64,000 nucleotides of DNA from Lachnospiraceae bacterium (GCA_017516285.1 JAFXDD010000041.1:60581-124580), one strand, 5' to 3'; counted from the stretch's first letter, positions 46,328 to 55,791 are shown. The notes: generated by a model from the letters alone, not told the origin. Translations and numbers: made by a program.

Positions 46328-47391
46328 TGAGGAAAACTATGTCAGATATTTCAAAAATTGATAAAAATTTTGTCATTGATACGAATATTGGGAAAGATGA
46401 TATTTGTTTTTATAACGTAAAAGAAGCACCATTTAAAATATATGGTGTTTTTTGGGAAGACGGAAAATACCGCCGTTTGCCTGAAGATACAGCAAAAAGG
46501 ATAAGCTCAGAAGTGTACAGATTACATGCACGCACTGCAGGCGGAAGAGTGCGCTTTGTAACTGACAGTCAATATATTGCTATCAATACGTTAACCGGCG
46601 ACCCTGTAAGGGTATCCCATTTCACTCTGGCGGGCACGACTGGATTTGATATGTATGTAGGAAACGAATATGTAAAAACCTTTGTGCCGCCTTACGATAT
46701 GGACCACAGTTATAGTGGGATTATGGAGTTTGATACAAGAAAGATGCGTGAAATAACCATAAATTTCCCACTCTATAGTGAAGTACAGGAGCTTTATGTG
46801 GGCCTTCAAAAAAATGCAGAGATAAAAGAAGCTTCCCAATATAAAAGTGAAAAGCCTATTGTTTACTATGGTTCCTCCATCACCATGGGTGGATGTGCGT
46901 CCAGACCCGGCAGATGCTATCAGAATATTGTAGCGAGGGAGTTAAAATATGATTATATGAATCTTGGTTTCTCCGGCAGTGCTCTGGCAGAGGATAAAAT
47001 GACCGAGTATATGAAAGGACTTGAAATGTCTGCCTTTGTGTATGACTATGATCACAATGCGCCAACACCGGAATATTTACAGAGTACTCATGAAAAGATG
47101 TTTTGTGGTGTACGTGAAGCTCACCCTGATATTCCGATTATTATAATGGCACGACCTAAGAAGAAGCTTACAGAAGCGGAAAAAAAGCGAAGCAAAATTA
47201 TTGAAACAACATATAGAAATGCAATTGCAAGAGGGGATAACAAAGTGGCTTTTATTGATGGCAGTATGTTGACTTCGATGTGTGCAGATGAAGGTACCAT
47301 CGATGGAACGCATCCTACGGATTTGGGTTTTGCTTCTATGGCAAATGCAGTGGGCAAGGTGTTAAAAGAATTGCTGGAGGTAAAAGAATGA
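46327..47391 (+). CDS. SGNH/GDSL esterase with N-terminal beta domain
   Basis: 354 residues. An N-terminal jelly-roll of about 165 residues (HARTAGGRVRFVTDSQYIAI) precedes an SGNH hydrolase with catalytic Ser183 in YYGSSITMGG and the Asp-His pair in DGTHPTDLGF near 330; NLGFSGSALAE gives the Gly block. This layout matches SsfX3-like acyl esterases. It probably removes an acetyl or other acyl group from a sugar. The frame could start at 46327 or 46339 (ATG with a better-spaced GAGGA). It overlaps the GH88 gene by 4 nt. Confidence 0.85.
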   Translation: MRKTMSDISKIDKNFVIDTNIGKDDICFYNVKEAPFKIYGVFWEDGKYRRLPEDTAKRISSEVYRLHARTAGGRVRFVTDSQYIAINTLTGDPVRVSHFTLAGTTGFDMYVGNEYVKTFVPPYDMDHSYSGIMEFDTRKMREITINFPLYSEVQELYVGLQKNAEIKEASQYKSEKPIVYYGSSITMGGCASRPGRCYQNIVARELKYDYMNLGFSGSALAEDKMTEYMKGLEMSAFVYDYDHNAPTPEYLQSTHEKMFCGVREAHPDIPIIIMARPKKKLTEAEKKRSKIIETTYRNAIARGDNKVAFIDGSMLTSMCADEGTIDGTHPTDLGFASMANAVGKVLKELLEVKE

Positions 47392-48530
47392 AGAAAATAA
47401 TAGACGAAAATAAAGCCTGGATTGATGCAACATGGGAGAAAATAGAAGCAAAGCTTTCCGTTACATCCGTACTTTCCAAGCATAAAATTCCTTATTCTAC
47501 CATAGACGGCATCCATGATGATTGTATTACTACAACAATTTCTCACAATATTGACTGGTGGACCAATGGTTTCTGGCCGGGAATGATGTGGCTTATGTAT
47601 GATGCCACAGGGGAGGACAAATACAGGGAAACGGCAGAATATGCGGAAAGTGCTCTGGATAAAGCACTGACGAAGTCCGGTCGTGTGGATCACGACCTGG
47701 GATTTATGTGGCACTTGTCAGCCGGTGCGGATTACAGGTTAACGGGAAATGAACAGGCGAAAAACAGAAGTTACATGGCAAGTCTGCTTTTGGCTGCCCG
47801 CTTTAACCATGACGGAGGTTATATTAGGTCTTGGAATAATAGAGGGCAGGAGGGATATGCATGCATTGATTGCATGATGAATATTCCACTTCTTTACTGG
47901 GCATCTGAGGAAACAGGGGATCCAAGATTTCGTCAGATTGCAATGCATCATGCAGATAAAACCATGAATAACCATGTGCGCGGAGATGGCTCTGTTTATC
48001 ATATTGTGCAGTATGATCCAAATACCGGGGAATTTATCAAAACACCTACAACACAGGGGTTTGATGCAGACTACTCTTCTTGGTCAAGAGGACAGGGATG
48101 GGCACTTTATGGCTTTGTGCTTTCTTATATACATACAGGCAAGCAGGAATACTTGGATACTGCCAAGAAAGTGGCTCACTATTTTATTTCAGCAATAGTT
48201 GAGGATGGGTATATTCCGAAGTGTGATTTTAGAGCACCGGATGAGCCTGATTATATCGATACCACGGCAGGAGCAGTGGCTGCCTGCGGTCTGATTGAGA
48301 TTGCAAAGGCGGTACCACAGTACGAAAAGAAGCTGTATTTAACGGCAGCATTAAATATCTTAAAAGCATTGGAAAAGGAACACTGTAACTGGAGCCTGGA
48401 GGAGCAAAGTATTTTGCAGAATGGTACAGAGGCTTACGGCAGGGGAGTCCATATCCCTATCATTTACGGTGATTTTTACTTTGTGGAAGCAATTTATAAA
48501 CTAAAAGGTTACGAATTTCTTATATGGTAA
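47388..48530 (+). CDS. Glycoside hydrolase family 88, unsaturated glucuronyl hydrolase
   Basis: 380 residues, alpha/alpha-barrel, cytoplasmic. The two family aspartates are present: Asp103 in VDHDLGFMW and Asp161 in CIDCMMNIPLLYWA. NIDWWTNGFWPGMMW, YSSWSRGQGWALYG and YIDTTAGAVAACGL also match the family. GH88 enzymes hydrate the 4,5-double bond that lyases leave at the non-reducing end and so release the uronate from the next sugar. This is the strongest sign that the heparinase-like surface protein is a working lyase and that its products are imported. GGAGG lies before the ATG. Confidence 0.93.
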   Translation: MKKIIDENKAWIDATWEKIEAKLSVTSVLSKHKIPYSTIDGIHDDCITTTISHNIDWWTNGFWPGMMWLMYDATGEDKYRETAEYAESALDKALTKSGRVDHDLGFMWHLSAGADYRLTGNEQAKNRSYMASLLLAARFNHDGGYIRSWNNRGQEGYACIDCMMNIPLLYWASEETGDPRFRQIAMHHADKTMNNHVRGDGSVYHIVQYDPNTGEFIKTPTTQGFDADYSSWSRGQGWALYGFVLSYIHTGKQEYLDTAKKVAHYFISAIVEDGYIPKCDFRAPDEPDYIDTTAGAVAACGLIEIAKAVPQYEKKLYLTAALNILKALEKEHCNWSLEEQSILQNGTEAYGRGVHIPIIYGDFYFVEAIYKLKGYEFLIW

Positions 48531-48545
48531 TGAGGAGATGATTTT

Positions 48546-50447
48546 ATGTACAAGCTTTCTATACCCTTGAGTTTAAAGATATTAACAGAAGAATCCCTGC
48601 CGATATTTCTGGAGGAATTCCAGAAAGCAAAGGTAGAAAGAATCTTCCTGTTTGGTGTTGGTTCGGTTTATCAAAAAGACTGCGCTCTTTTTACCGGTCA
48701 GACGCCACTTGCACATTATATTTCTTATTTTCAGGAGAAAGGGTTCGAGGTTGGAGTCTGGATGGGGGCTTTCGGACACGGCGATGTTTTGGTACATGCA
48801 TCAAAGAAGGAGTATTTTGCTGAGTTCACTAAAATAAAGGGTGTTGACGGCAAAACGGTAGATGAGGGATTTTGCCCATTGGATGAAAAGCTTAAGTCTC
48901 GCTTCTGTGATGCTGTCAAGATAGTGGCGTCCATGCACCCTGATATGATTATGTGGGATGACGATTTTCGTTTGAATGTCCGTGCTTATAACATGGGTTG
49001 TTGCTGTGATAAGCATTTAAAATTATTTTATGATGCAATCGGCGAAGAAATTCCGGTAGAAGATTTGGAAAGACGCATTTTTACTGGCAGCAAAAACAAA
49101 TATCGTACTGCTTGGCTGAAAGTTATGGGAGACAGCCTGCTTGATTTTGCCAAGATGCTTCGAAATGCAGTAGATGAAGTGGATGAGACCATTCGCATGG
49201 GTGCCTGCTCCGTGTATTCCACCTGGGATTTTGACGGAACGGATATGATTTCCATATCCAAGGCATTAGCAGGAAAAAACCGTCCGTTCTTACGAACGAT
49301 TGGTGCTCCTTACCATGGCATTCATCCGCAGTATGTAATTGAACATACCAGAATGCAGGCTGCATGGTGTAAGGATGAAGATATTGAAATTTTTTCAGAG
49401 GGGGATGTTTATCCAAGACCTCGTTATGCAGCACCATCCAGATTTCTGGAGCTTTTTGACATGGGACTTCTTTCCACAAAGGCTACGGAAGGCATTATGA
49501 AATATATGTTTGACTTTGGTTTTGATGTGAATTATGAGATGGGTTATAATGCCCGTCATGTACGAAATACAAAGCTTAGGGAAGGCATAGCGGAACTTTT
49601 TCACGATAAGGAAATGGTTGGTGTAAAGGTCTGTGAGACTATGCGAAAAGTGGAGAACTTTGATTTGCCTACCGAGTATAAGCCGGGCGTTGCCACTTAT
49701 GCACAGAATACCTATTTTAGTATTGCCGGAAAGCTTATGAGTGAAAATGCAATACCTACTGTTTACGCTGAAAACACCGGGTATCCTGCAATTATTTTTG
49801 GAGAAAATGCGAAATATGTTCAAGAAGAAGAGCTAAAGCATGGTGCGATTTTAGATGTTGTTGCAGCCAAGATACTGAAAGAGAGAGGCATAGATACCGG
49901 TATAGTGACAAGTGAGCCTTGTTTTTTTGAGCGTGAATTCTTTACTGAGCAGAAGGATGGTTTTGGCGCTATTGGTTCCATGGTAAAGCATAAGGCTTTG
50001 TGCGCATCTGCGGCGAAGGTCGAAAGCTTTTTTTCACCAGGTGATTTCCCTGCAAGTTATCGTTTTGAAAATCAGAACGGACAGCGCTTTTATGTTCTTT
50101 TGGTGGACATGTATCAAAGTGATGCCAATAACCACAATTATTTTTTTAACTACTATCGACAAAAATATTTGACAGATGCCATCGACTGGCTTTGCGGAAA
50201 ACCTTTGCCGGCAGTCTGTCACAAAAATCCTTACCTTTATATTCAGACAGCAAAAGGAAAGGACGGTTCCATGGCGGTTGCTCTGTTCAATATGAATTTC
50301 GACGAGCTAATAGAACCTACCATTATTCTGGATAAAAATTATAGCGAGTTGAAATGTCTAAATTGCGAAGGAACACTTTGCGAAAATAAAGTAATACTGG
50401 CAGATGAAATTGCTCCTTACAGTGTTGCGATTTTTGAGGTGAAATAA
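48546..50447 (+). CDS. Large uncharacterised TIM-barrel protein, candidate glycosidase
   Basis: 633 residues, no signal peptide; GAGGAG lies before the ATG. The first half looks like a TIM barrel (IFLFGVGSV, GFEVGVWMGAFGHGD, PDMIMWDDDFRL near 140, IRMGACSVYST, EDIEIFSEGDVYPRPRYAAPS near 285). WDDDF and FSEGD supply acidic residues at strand ends that could be catalytic. The middle (KYKPGVATYAQNTYFSIAG to ILKERGIDTG) resembles the Rossmann-like domain found in GH42-type enzymes, and a small beta domain ends the protein. I cannot place it in a named family. It overlaps the transporter gene and is clearly part of the operon. Confidence 0.75.
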   Translation: MYKLSIPLSLKILTEESLPIFLEEFQKAKVERIFLFGVGSVYQKDCALFTGQTPLAHYISYFQEKGFEVGVWMGAFGHGDVLVHASKKEYFAEFTKIKGVDGKTVDEGFCPLDEKLKSRFCDAVKIVASMHPDMIMWDDDFRLNVRAYNMGCCCDKHLKLFYDAIGEEIPVEDLERRIFTGSKNKYRTAWLKVMGDSLLDFAKMLRNAVDEVDETIRMGACSVYSTWDFDGTDMISISKALAGKNRPFLRTIGAPYHGIHPQYVIEHTRMQAAWCKDEDIEIFSEGDVYPRPRYAAPSRFLELFDMGLLSTKATEGIMKYMFDFGFDVNYEMGYNARHVRNTKLREGIAELFHDKEMVGVKVCETMRKVENFDLPTEYKPGVATYAQNTYFSIAGKLMSENAIPTVYAENTGYPAIIFGENAKYVQEEELKHGAILDVVAAKILKERGIDTGIVTSEPCFFEREFFTEQKDGFGAIGSMVKHKALCASAAKVESFFSPGDFPASYRFENQNGQRFYVLLVDMYQSDANNHNYFFNYYRQKYLTDAIDWLCGKPLPAVCHKNPYLYIQTAKGKDGSMAVALFNMNFDELIEPTIILDKNYSELKCLNCEGTLCENKVILADEIAPYSVAIFEVK

Positions 50448-51301
50448 TGAATGCATTACTACTTTTAATAACTATTTTTGGTACTTCCATTCAGGGAGTA
50501 TCCACCAAAGCATACGGAAAGAAAAACGGTGGCAAAGGGTGCTATCTCTATTTGACCATTTCACGCTTGGCAGGAATTATCCTTTTGGCGCTTACCGCGG
50601 GAAAACTTTCTTTTGACAAGAGTATTTTGCCATACGCATTGGCCTTTGGCATACTTTGCAGCCTGACGGCAATTTTTAATTTCTTGGCAGTTAACAGCGG
50701 GCCGTTAGCTTTGACGTCTCTTATTACGTCATATTCCCTGATGTTACCTACGGCTTACGGCTTGATATTTTTACGAGATCCTGTCAGTGTAGGCTTTGTG
50801 CCGGGACTAACACTGCTATTGATTTCCTTGTTTTTAATCAATAAAAAATCAACGGACGATGGCGTTTTAATTACCCCAAAGTGGATTATATGCGTTGGGA
50901 TTATGTTTCTTACAAACGGTGGCTGCTCTATTGTTCAGAGTATGCAGCAACGTGCATCCGGTGGGTTGTTTAAAAGTGAATTTATGATAATAGCACTTAT
51001 TTTAATGGTAATAGTTACCCTTGTGTGTTCGCTGTTACATGAAAAAGAGGATATCATCAGCTGCACAAAAAGAGGCTGGCTGCCGGCCGTGGTTTGCGGC
51101 TCTGCAAACGTAATTGTAAATCTGCTTGTAATGGTACTGCAGGGTTTAATGCCGGTTTCCGTGCTATTCCCACTGATATCAGCAGGTAGTTTGGTGCTTA
51201 CCTTCTTTTTTGCAAGATTTTTGTATAAGGAGAAGTTATCAAAGGTTCAGATTGTAGGCTATGTTCTGGGTACTTTATCTGTAGTATTTTTAAATATTTA
51301 A
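50447..51301 (+). CDS. DMT-superfamily (EamA-like) transporter
   Basis: 284 residues with about ten membrane spans in two halves of five, the layout of drug/metabolite transporters. The two halves show the internal EamA-type repeat (ISRLAGIILLALTAGKLSF and VLFPLISAGSLVLTFFFARF). It overlaps the preceding stop codon (TAATG) and ends one base into the next frame, so it is translated with the glycan enzymes. It may import or export a monosaccharide or by-product of the pathway. The direction and substrate are unknown. Confidence 0.8.
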   Translation: MNALLLLITIFGTSIQGVSTKAYGKKNGGKGCYLYLTISRLAGIILLALTAGKLSFDKSILPYALAFGILCSLTAIFNFLAVNSGPLALTSLITSYSLMLPTAYGLIFLRDPVSVGFVPGLTLLLISLFLINKKSTDDGVLITPKWIICVGIMFLTNGGCSIVQSMQQRASGGLFKSEFMIIALILMVIVTLVCSLLHEKEDIISCTKRGWLPAVVCGSANVIVNLLVMVLQGLMPVSVLFPLISAGSLVLTFFFARFLYKEKLSKVQIVGYVLGTLSVVFLNI

Positions 51302-51318
51302 TGGAGGTATGGCAGCAA

Positions 51319-52311
51319 ATGAAAGTATTATTATGTACTGGTGATTCACACACACAGGGACAGGGGCAGGATGTATTTTGTGACCCATTCCCTGAAAAAG
51401 TAGTCAAAAAATATGATTTGGTCAATGGTACGGGCTTGGGATGGAGAAGATTATTTGACACTAATAGCTATGTGAATCTGCTTAGACAGTATCTATATGA
51501 CAGTACTGGTTCTACGGAAGAAGAGGTGGCTGTTGAGTTTTTTAAAGAATTAAAGGATAAGAATGCAGTAGTATTCGACTGCGAAGGCAGTGATATGTTT
51601 GTCTTTACGTTTGCGGAAGGTACAGAAGAAACGGATGTGGATGTGTATACAGATGGTGAATTTTATAAGCGTCTTCACTTTTGTACACCGGCGCCTCGTT
51701 GGGACGATTGGTCCGCACGCGATTTGAAAATCATGTGCAGCGGCAAAAAAGAAATTAAATTTGTTTCAGAAAGCGGACTCGTGCGCTTTATATCTGCACG
51801 AAAATACAGTGGTACGTATGCTGTTGTGAACTGCGGCATTGGCAGCTGTAACTGTAAAAGCTTTACGGACTTAACACTTTCACAATTAATCGAAGACCTG
51901 GATCCATACATGTTTGTTGCAGAGGCGCATACCATAAATGATTGGCTCAGCGGCAAAACGGTAGCAGAATACAAAGAGCATCTGAGTGCAATGCTTGACA
52001 TTATGCTGGAGCATTCAGAGCATACTGTTCTGGTAACGGTGTCTCCTATTTTGGGAGAGCAGATGCGGTCAGGGTATGAAATTTACAACACAGTAGACTA
52101 TTATGATAACTATGTAAAGGCTTCCAAGGAAGTGGCAGCAGAAAAGAATATTCCTATGGCAGACGCAAACAATGAATTCCAAAAATGTCTTGATGGACTC
52201 TCTGAAGAGCAAAAGAGAAAAGAAATGTATTGCGATGATTGGCATGTAAACAGCAAGGGACATAAAATATATGCTGAGCAAATCATTGGGAAAATTGATG
52301 GCTTATTATAA
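51319..52311 (+). CDS. Second SGNH/GDSL hydrolase of the locus
   Basis: 330 residues from the ATG at 51319 (MKVLLCTGDSHTQGQG), preferred because GGAGG at 51303-51307 precedes it; the ATG at 51301 overlaps the stop of the transporter gene and has no ribosome site. The nucleophile is Ser10 in GDSHTQG, the Gly block NCGIGSCNCKS is near 175, and the Asp-His pair is in CDDWHVNSKGH near 310. The middle 40-160 stretch is a beta insertion. It is only distantly related to the SGNH protein at 46327, so two different acyl groups may be removed. Confidence 0.8.
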   Translation: MKVLLCTGDSHTQGQGQDVFCDPFPEKVVKKYDLVNGTGLGWRRLFDTNSYVNLLRQYLYDSTGSTEEEVAVEFFKELKDKNAVVFDCEGSDMFVFTFAEGTEETDVDVYTDGEFYKRLHFCTPAPRWDDWSARDLKIMCSGKKEIKFVSESGLVRFISARKYSGTYAVVNCGIGSCNCKSFTDLTLSQLIEDLDPYMFVAEAHTINDWLSGKTVAEYKEHLSAMLDIMLEHSEHTVLVTVSPILGEQMRSGYEIYNTVDYYDNYVKASKEVAAEKNIPMADANNEFQKCLDGLSEEQKRKEMYCDDWHVNSKGHKIYAEQIIGKIDGLL

Positions 52312-52344
52312 AGATTTTTTAGTTACAGCTAATTAAGGAGAAGA

Positions 52345-53856
52345 ATGATGGGCTGCAAATTATATGATGTAACACAAACAAAGCTTAAATATGATGGATA
52401 TAAGGTTAAAATTAATGGAAAGAATGTTGAAACAAATACAGCCAGAGTATCCGCATATCCATTTAATCGAAGATGGCCGGGACATCAAAGAAGCATCGAA
52501 CAGACAGAACTTATAAATTTTTTGTCTCTCGAAAACGACGAAAGCATTACCTTTGAAATTACTCCGCCCGAAAAATCAGAAAATGTGGTTATACGTCCTT
52601 CATCTTTGGGAATCGAGCCACAAATAAAAGATGACGGCACAATTATTTTCACTCTTGAAAAAGCGGCGTATTTTACCGTAGAACCATACGGAAGGAAAAA
52701 TGCTCTTCACATTTTTGCTGATCCGGTAAAAGAATACGACATAGATTTCAATGATGAAAATGTAATCTATTTTGGTAAAGGCGAGCATGATGCAGGAATG
52801 ATACAGCTAGAAAGCAATCAGACCTTGTTTATTGATGAAGGTGCAGTTGTATATGCCTGTGTGCGTGCAAAAGATGCCGAAAACATAAAAATTCTCGGCA
52901 GAGGTATACTCGACAACAGCCGGAATAAGGAGAAAATCCTTTTTGAGGTAAAAGCAGAAAACAATACCTCAGCCGTGAAAAACGCTACACGTAATCATAC
53001 CATTCAGTTGGAATATTGTACCGGTATAGAAATCGAAGGCATCACCATAAGAGACTCCCTTGTGTATAATATAAGGCTCAGAGCCTGCACAGACATTGAC
53101 ATCTCCAATGTAAAGCTTATCGGTAACTGGCGTTACAACTCCGACGGAATTGATATGCACAATTGTGTAAATGTAAATATCGACAATTGCTTTATTCGTA
53201 CCTTTGATGATTGTATCTGCATAAAAGGCTTTGATTTCTTTTATGCAGAGGATCCGGAAAAAGCATTACAAGAGGCTATGTATCGCGGTGGGAAATGCTA
53301 CGACTCCTTTAAAAATGTACGCGTCAGAAACTGTGTTTTATGGAATGATTGGGGCAGATGCCTGGAAATAGGTGCAGAAACCAGGGCGGAGGAAATTTGC
53401 AATGTGGTTTTTGAAAACTGCAATGTTATTCATGTAACCTTACCGGTGCTGGATTGCCAAAACGTGGACTATGCATATGTTCACGATGTAGTATACCGAA
53501 ATATAGATGTGGAATATGACGACATCATTCCGGAATGCATTATTCAGACTAGCGACAGTATGTGTTACGAAAATGCCAATCCGGACTATGCGCCGCCTAT
53601 CATCGTGGTTTCGGTAACGTATCATCAAGAATATTCATCAAAAGGTACTCGAAGAGGGAAAAACAAAAATATTACGTTTGAAAACATCAGGCTCTACGGG
53701 AGACAAATCCCTAAAATTCAGATTGAAAGCTACAACGAGGAATTTGCTTCCACAGATATATTAATTAAAGATTTTTATTACAATGGAATTCCTCTGAAAG
53801 ACACCGTATATGAACTTAAAATTGACAGTGACAGCAAAAATGTTTTTGTTGAATAA
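52345..53856 (+). CDS. Glycoside hydrolase family 28-like beta-helix protein
   Basis: 503 residues, no signal peptide. Right-handed beta-helix with the GH28 motifs YNSDGIDMHNC near 270 and TFDDCICIKGF near 290, holding the three catalytic aspartates; the usual GHG is not obvious. GRGILDNSRNK near 190 also matches polygalacturonase-like enzymes. Being cytoplasmic, it would act on short imported oligosaccharides and release galacturonate or a related sugar. AAGGAGAA lies before the ATG. It is the last gene of the ten-gene run. Its wobble positions are more AT-rich than those of the genes before it. Confidence 0.88.
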   Translation: MMGCKLYDVTQTKLKYDGYKVKINGKNVETNTARVSAYPFNRRWPGHQRSIEQTELINFLSLENDESITFEITPPEKSENVVIRPSSLGIEPQIKDDGTIIFTLEKAAYFTVEPYGRKNALHIFADPVKEYDIDFNDENVIYFGKGEHDAGMIQLESNQTLFIDEGAVVYACVRAKDAENIKILGRGILDNSRNKEKILFEVKAENNTSAVKNATRNHTIQLEYCTGIEIEGITIRDSLVYNIRLRACTDIDISNVKLIGNWRYNSDGIDMHNCVNVNIDNCFIRTFDDCICIKGFDFFYAEDPEKALQEAMYRGGKCYDSFKNVRVRNCVLWNDWGRCLEIGAETRAEEICNVVFENCNVIHVTLPVLDCQNVDYAYVHDVVYRNIDVEYDDIIPECIIQTSDSMCYENANPDYAPPIIVVSVTYHQEYSSKGTRRGKNKNITFENIRLYGRQIPKIQIESYNEEFASTDILIKDFYYNGIPLKDTVYELKIDSDSKNVFVE

Positions 53857-53888
53857 AAATTCGTTAGCATGCTTAATAAAAATGATTG

Positions 53889-53917
53889 TTGACATTACTT
53901 CTTTGAAAATTTATTAT
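53889..53917 (+). promoter_or_regulatory. Promoter of the first alpha/beta esterase
   Basis: TTGACA at 53889-53894 and TATTAT at 53912-53917 with a 17-nt spacer. Confidence 0.65.
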
Positions 53918-53981
53918 GAACACAGCAAGTATATTGCTTCAGATATCATATGGAGCAAACAAAAGAACAGGAGAATTTATC

Positions 53982-54791
53982 ATGAGAGTATTCGAATTTA
54001 TTCCGGAAGGAACAAGCGGCTGTAGTGTAAAAGTGTGGCTTCATTATCAGAATGGCAGCGAGTCTGTAAAACAGCGTATTCATCCGGCAATCATCATTTG
54101 TCCGGGTGGTGGTTATTCGATCGTATCAGACAGAGAAGCAGAGCCGGTAGCAAGAGCGTATTTTGCAGCAGGTTACAATACATACATACTGACCTATACC
54201 GTTGGAGAAGGTGCAAAGGATTTTACACCATTAAAGCAGCTGGCAGCAACGATCGCAGATATCCGTGAAAATGCTGAAGAGTGGTTTACGGCAAAGGATC
54301 AGATTGCAGTGTGCGGTTTTTCCGCAGGCGGTCATCTGGCAGCATCTCTGGGTATTTTGTTTAACGAAGAAAAATTTTTACAGGCTTTCGGACGTGAAGC
54401 TGATATCAGACCGAATGCTATGATTTTGGGCTACCCGGTTATAGTGGCAGATGAATTTGCAAATGTGGGTTCTATTTCCAAAGTCAGCGGTGCAGAAAAA
54501 GGCAGTGAGGAATATGCGTGGTTTGGTCTGGACAAGCATGTGGATAACCAGACCCCACCCACCTTTATGTGGCATACTGCAGAAGACGGAGCAGTTCCTG
54601 TTGAGAACAGCTTGAAGCTTGCTATGGCATTATCTGCTGCTAAGGTTCCGTTTGAATACCATGTAGTGCCTAAGGGACCTCACGGCATGAGTGTATGTAC
54701 AAAGGAAGTAGGCTCAGCAAGCCCATACAATGCTCGTTGGATGGAATGGAGCATTACATGGTTGAATACGTTGTTTGAGTTTGAGTTGTAA
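53982..54791 (+). CDS. Alpha/beta-hydrolase esterase, first copy
   Basis: 269 residues from the ATG at 53982 (MRVFEFIPEGTSGCSVKVW), with CAGGAGA upstream. Oxyanion motif CPGGGYSIVSDREAEP near 40, nucleophile Ser114 in CGFSAGGHLA, and late acid and histidine in HTAEDGAVPVENS and PKGPHGMS, as in small sugar acetyl-esterases (Aes/BD-FAE group). No signal peptide, so it acts on imported material. It has its own TTGACA-17-TATTAT promoter and is closed by the hairpin at 54809. A close paralog follows at 54982. Confidence 0.88.
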   Translation: MRVFEFIPEGTSGCSVKVWLHYQNGSESVKQRIHPAIIICPGGGYSIVSDREAEPVARAYFAAGYNTYILTYTVGEGAKDFTPLKQLAATIADIRENAEEWFTAKDQIAVCGFSAGGHLAASLGILFNEEKFLQAFGREADIRPNAMILGYPVIVADEFANVGSISKVSGAEKGSEEYAWFGLDKHVDNQTPPTFMWHTAEDGAVPVENSLKLAMALSAAKVPFEYHVVPKGPHGMSVCTKEVGSASPYNARWMEWSITWLNTLFEFEL

Positions 54792-54808
54792 GAAAGTAAA
54801 AAGCTATA

Positions 54809-54868
54809 AGCGAGCGATAAAGTTCTTTGTATGTGAAGTGAAGAGATTATTGCTCGCTTATATTTAGT
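54809..54868 (+). terminator. Hairpin between the two esterase genes
   Basis: AGCGAGCGATAA at 54809-54820 pairs with TTATTGCTCGCT at 54847-54858, then TATATTTAG. It shares both arms and part of its loop (CTTTGT, GAGATTATTG) with the terminator at 26945. Confidence 0.7.
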
Positions 54869-54883
54869 TTCATTAAAATGATG

Positions 54884-54912
54884 TTGACATAGGGCGTTCA
54901 AAAGATTATTAT
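54884..54912 (+). promoter_or_regulatory. Promoter of the second alpha/beta esterase
   Basis: TTGACA at 54884-54889 and TATTAT at 54907-54912 with a 17-nt spacer, the same hexamers as the promoter of the first copy. Confidence 0.65.
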
Positions 54913-54981
54913 TTAGAAAGAAGAATGGAAAAATCTGTTTGCATGTTATATGTAGACAGTCTGTAAACAGGAGGATTTCTA

Positions 54982-55791
54982 ATGAAGGTTTTTGAATTTA
55001 CCCCACAGGGTACCACAGGCTGCAGCGTAAAGGCGTGGCTTCACTATCAGAATGGCAGCGAATCCGTAAAGCAGCGTATTCATCCGGCAGTGATTGTTTG
55101 CCCGGGCGGCGGTTACGCGCACGTATCTGACCGTGAGGCAGAGCCGGTGGCAAGAGCATATTTTGCAGCAGGTTACAATACATACATATTGACATACACG
55201 GTTGGAGAGGATGTAAAAGGCTTTACACCATTAAAGCAGCTGGCGGCTACCATCGCAGATATTCGCGCGAATGCGGAGGAGTGGTTTACGGCAAAGGATC
55301 AGATTGCGGTTTGCGGTTTTTCAGCAGGCGGTCATCTGGCAGCGTCTTTAGGTACCCTTTTTAACGAAGAAAAGTTTTTAAAAGCCTTCGGACGTGAGGC
55401 GGATATCAGACCGGATGCGATGATCTTGGGTTACCCGGTTATTGTAGCGGATGAATTTGCACATGTGGGTTCTATTTCCAAAGTCAGCGGTGCCGAGAAG
55501 GGCAGCGAAGAATATGCATGGTTTGGTTTGGACAAGCATGTGGACGACCAGACTCCTCCGACCTTTATGTGGCATACTGCAGAGGATGCAGGTGTACCTG
55601 TTGAGAACAGCTTGAAATTTGCTATGGCATTGTCTGCTGCAAAGGTTCCTTTTGAGTATCATGTAGTGCCTAAGGGCGGCCATGGTATGAGTGTGTGCAC
55701 CATCGAAGTGGGAACACCAAGTGCTTACAATGCACGCTGGATGGGATGGAGTATTACCTGGCTGAATGCGTTGTTTGAATTTGAATTGTAA
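54982..55791 (+). CDS. Alpha/beta-hydrolase esterase, second copy
   Basis: 269 residues, the same length as the gene at 53982 and nearly identical along its whole length, with Ser114 in CGFSAGGHLA and the PGGGY oxyanion loop. Differences are mostly conservative (for example PKGPHGMS against PKGGHGMS). AGGAGG lies upstream. This is a tandem gene duplication in which each copy has a separate promoter. It may give higher dosage or a split preference for acyl positions. It closes the glycan locus. Confidence 0.88.
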   Translation: MKVFEFTPQGTTGCSVKAWLHYQNGSESVKQRIHPAVIVCPGGGYAHVSDREAEPVARAYFAAGYNTYILTYTVGEDVKGFTPLKQLAATIADIRANAEEWFTAKDQIAVCGFSAGGHLAASLGTLFNEEKFLKAFGREADIRPDAMILGYPVIVADEFAHVGSISKVSGAEKGSEEYAWFGLDKHVDDQTPPTFMWHTAEDAGVPVENSLKFAMALSAAKVPFEYHVVPKGGHGMSVCTIEVGTPSAYNARWMGWSITWLNALFEFEL

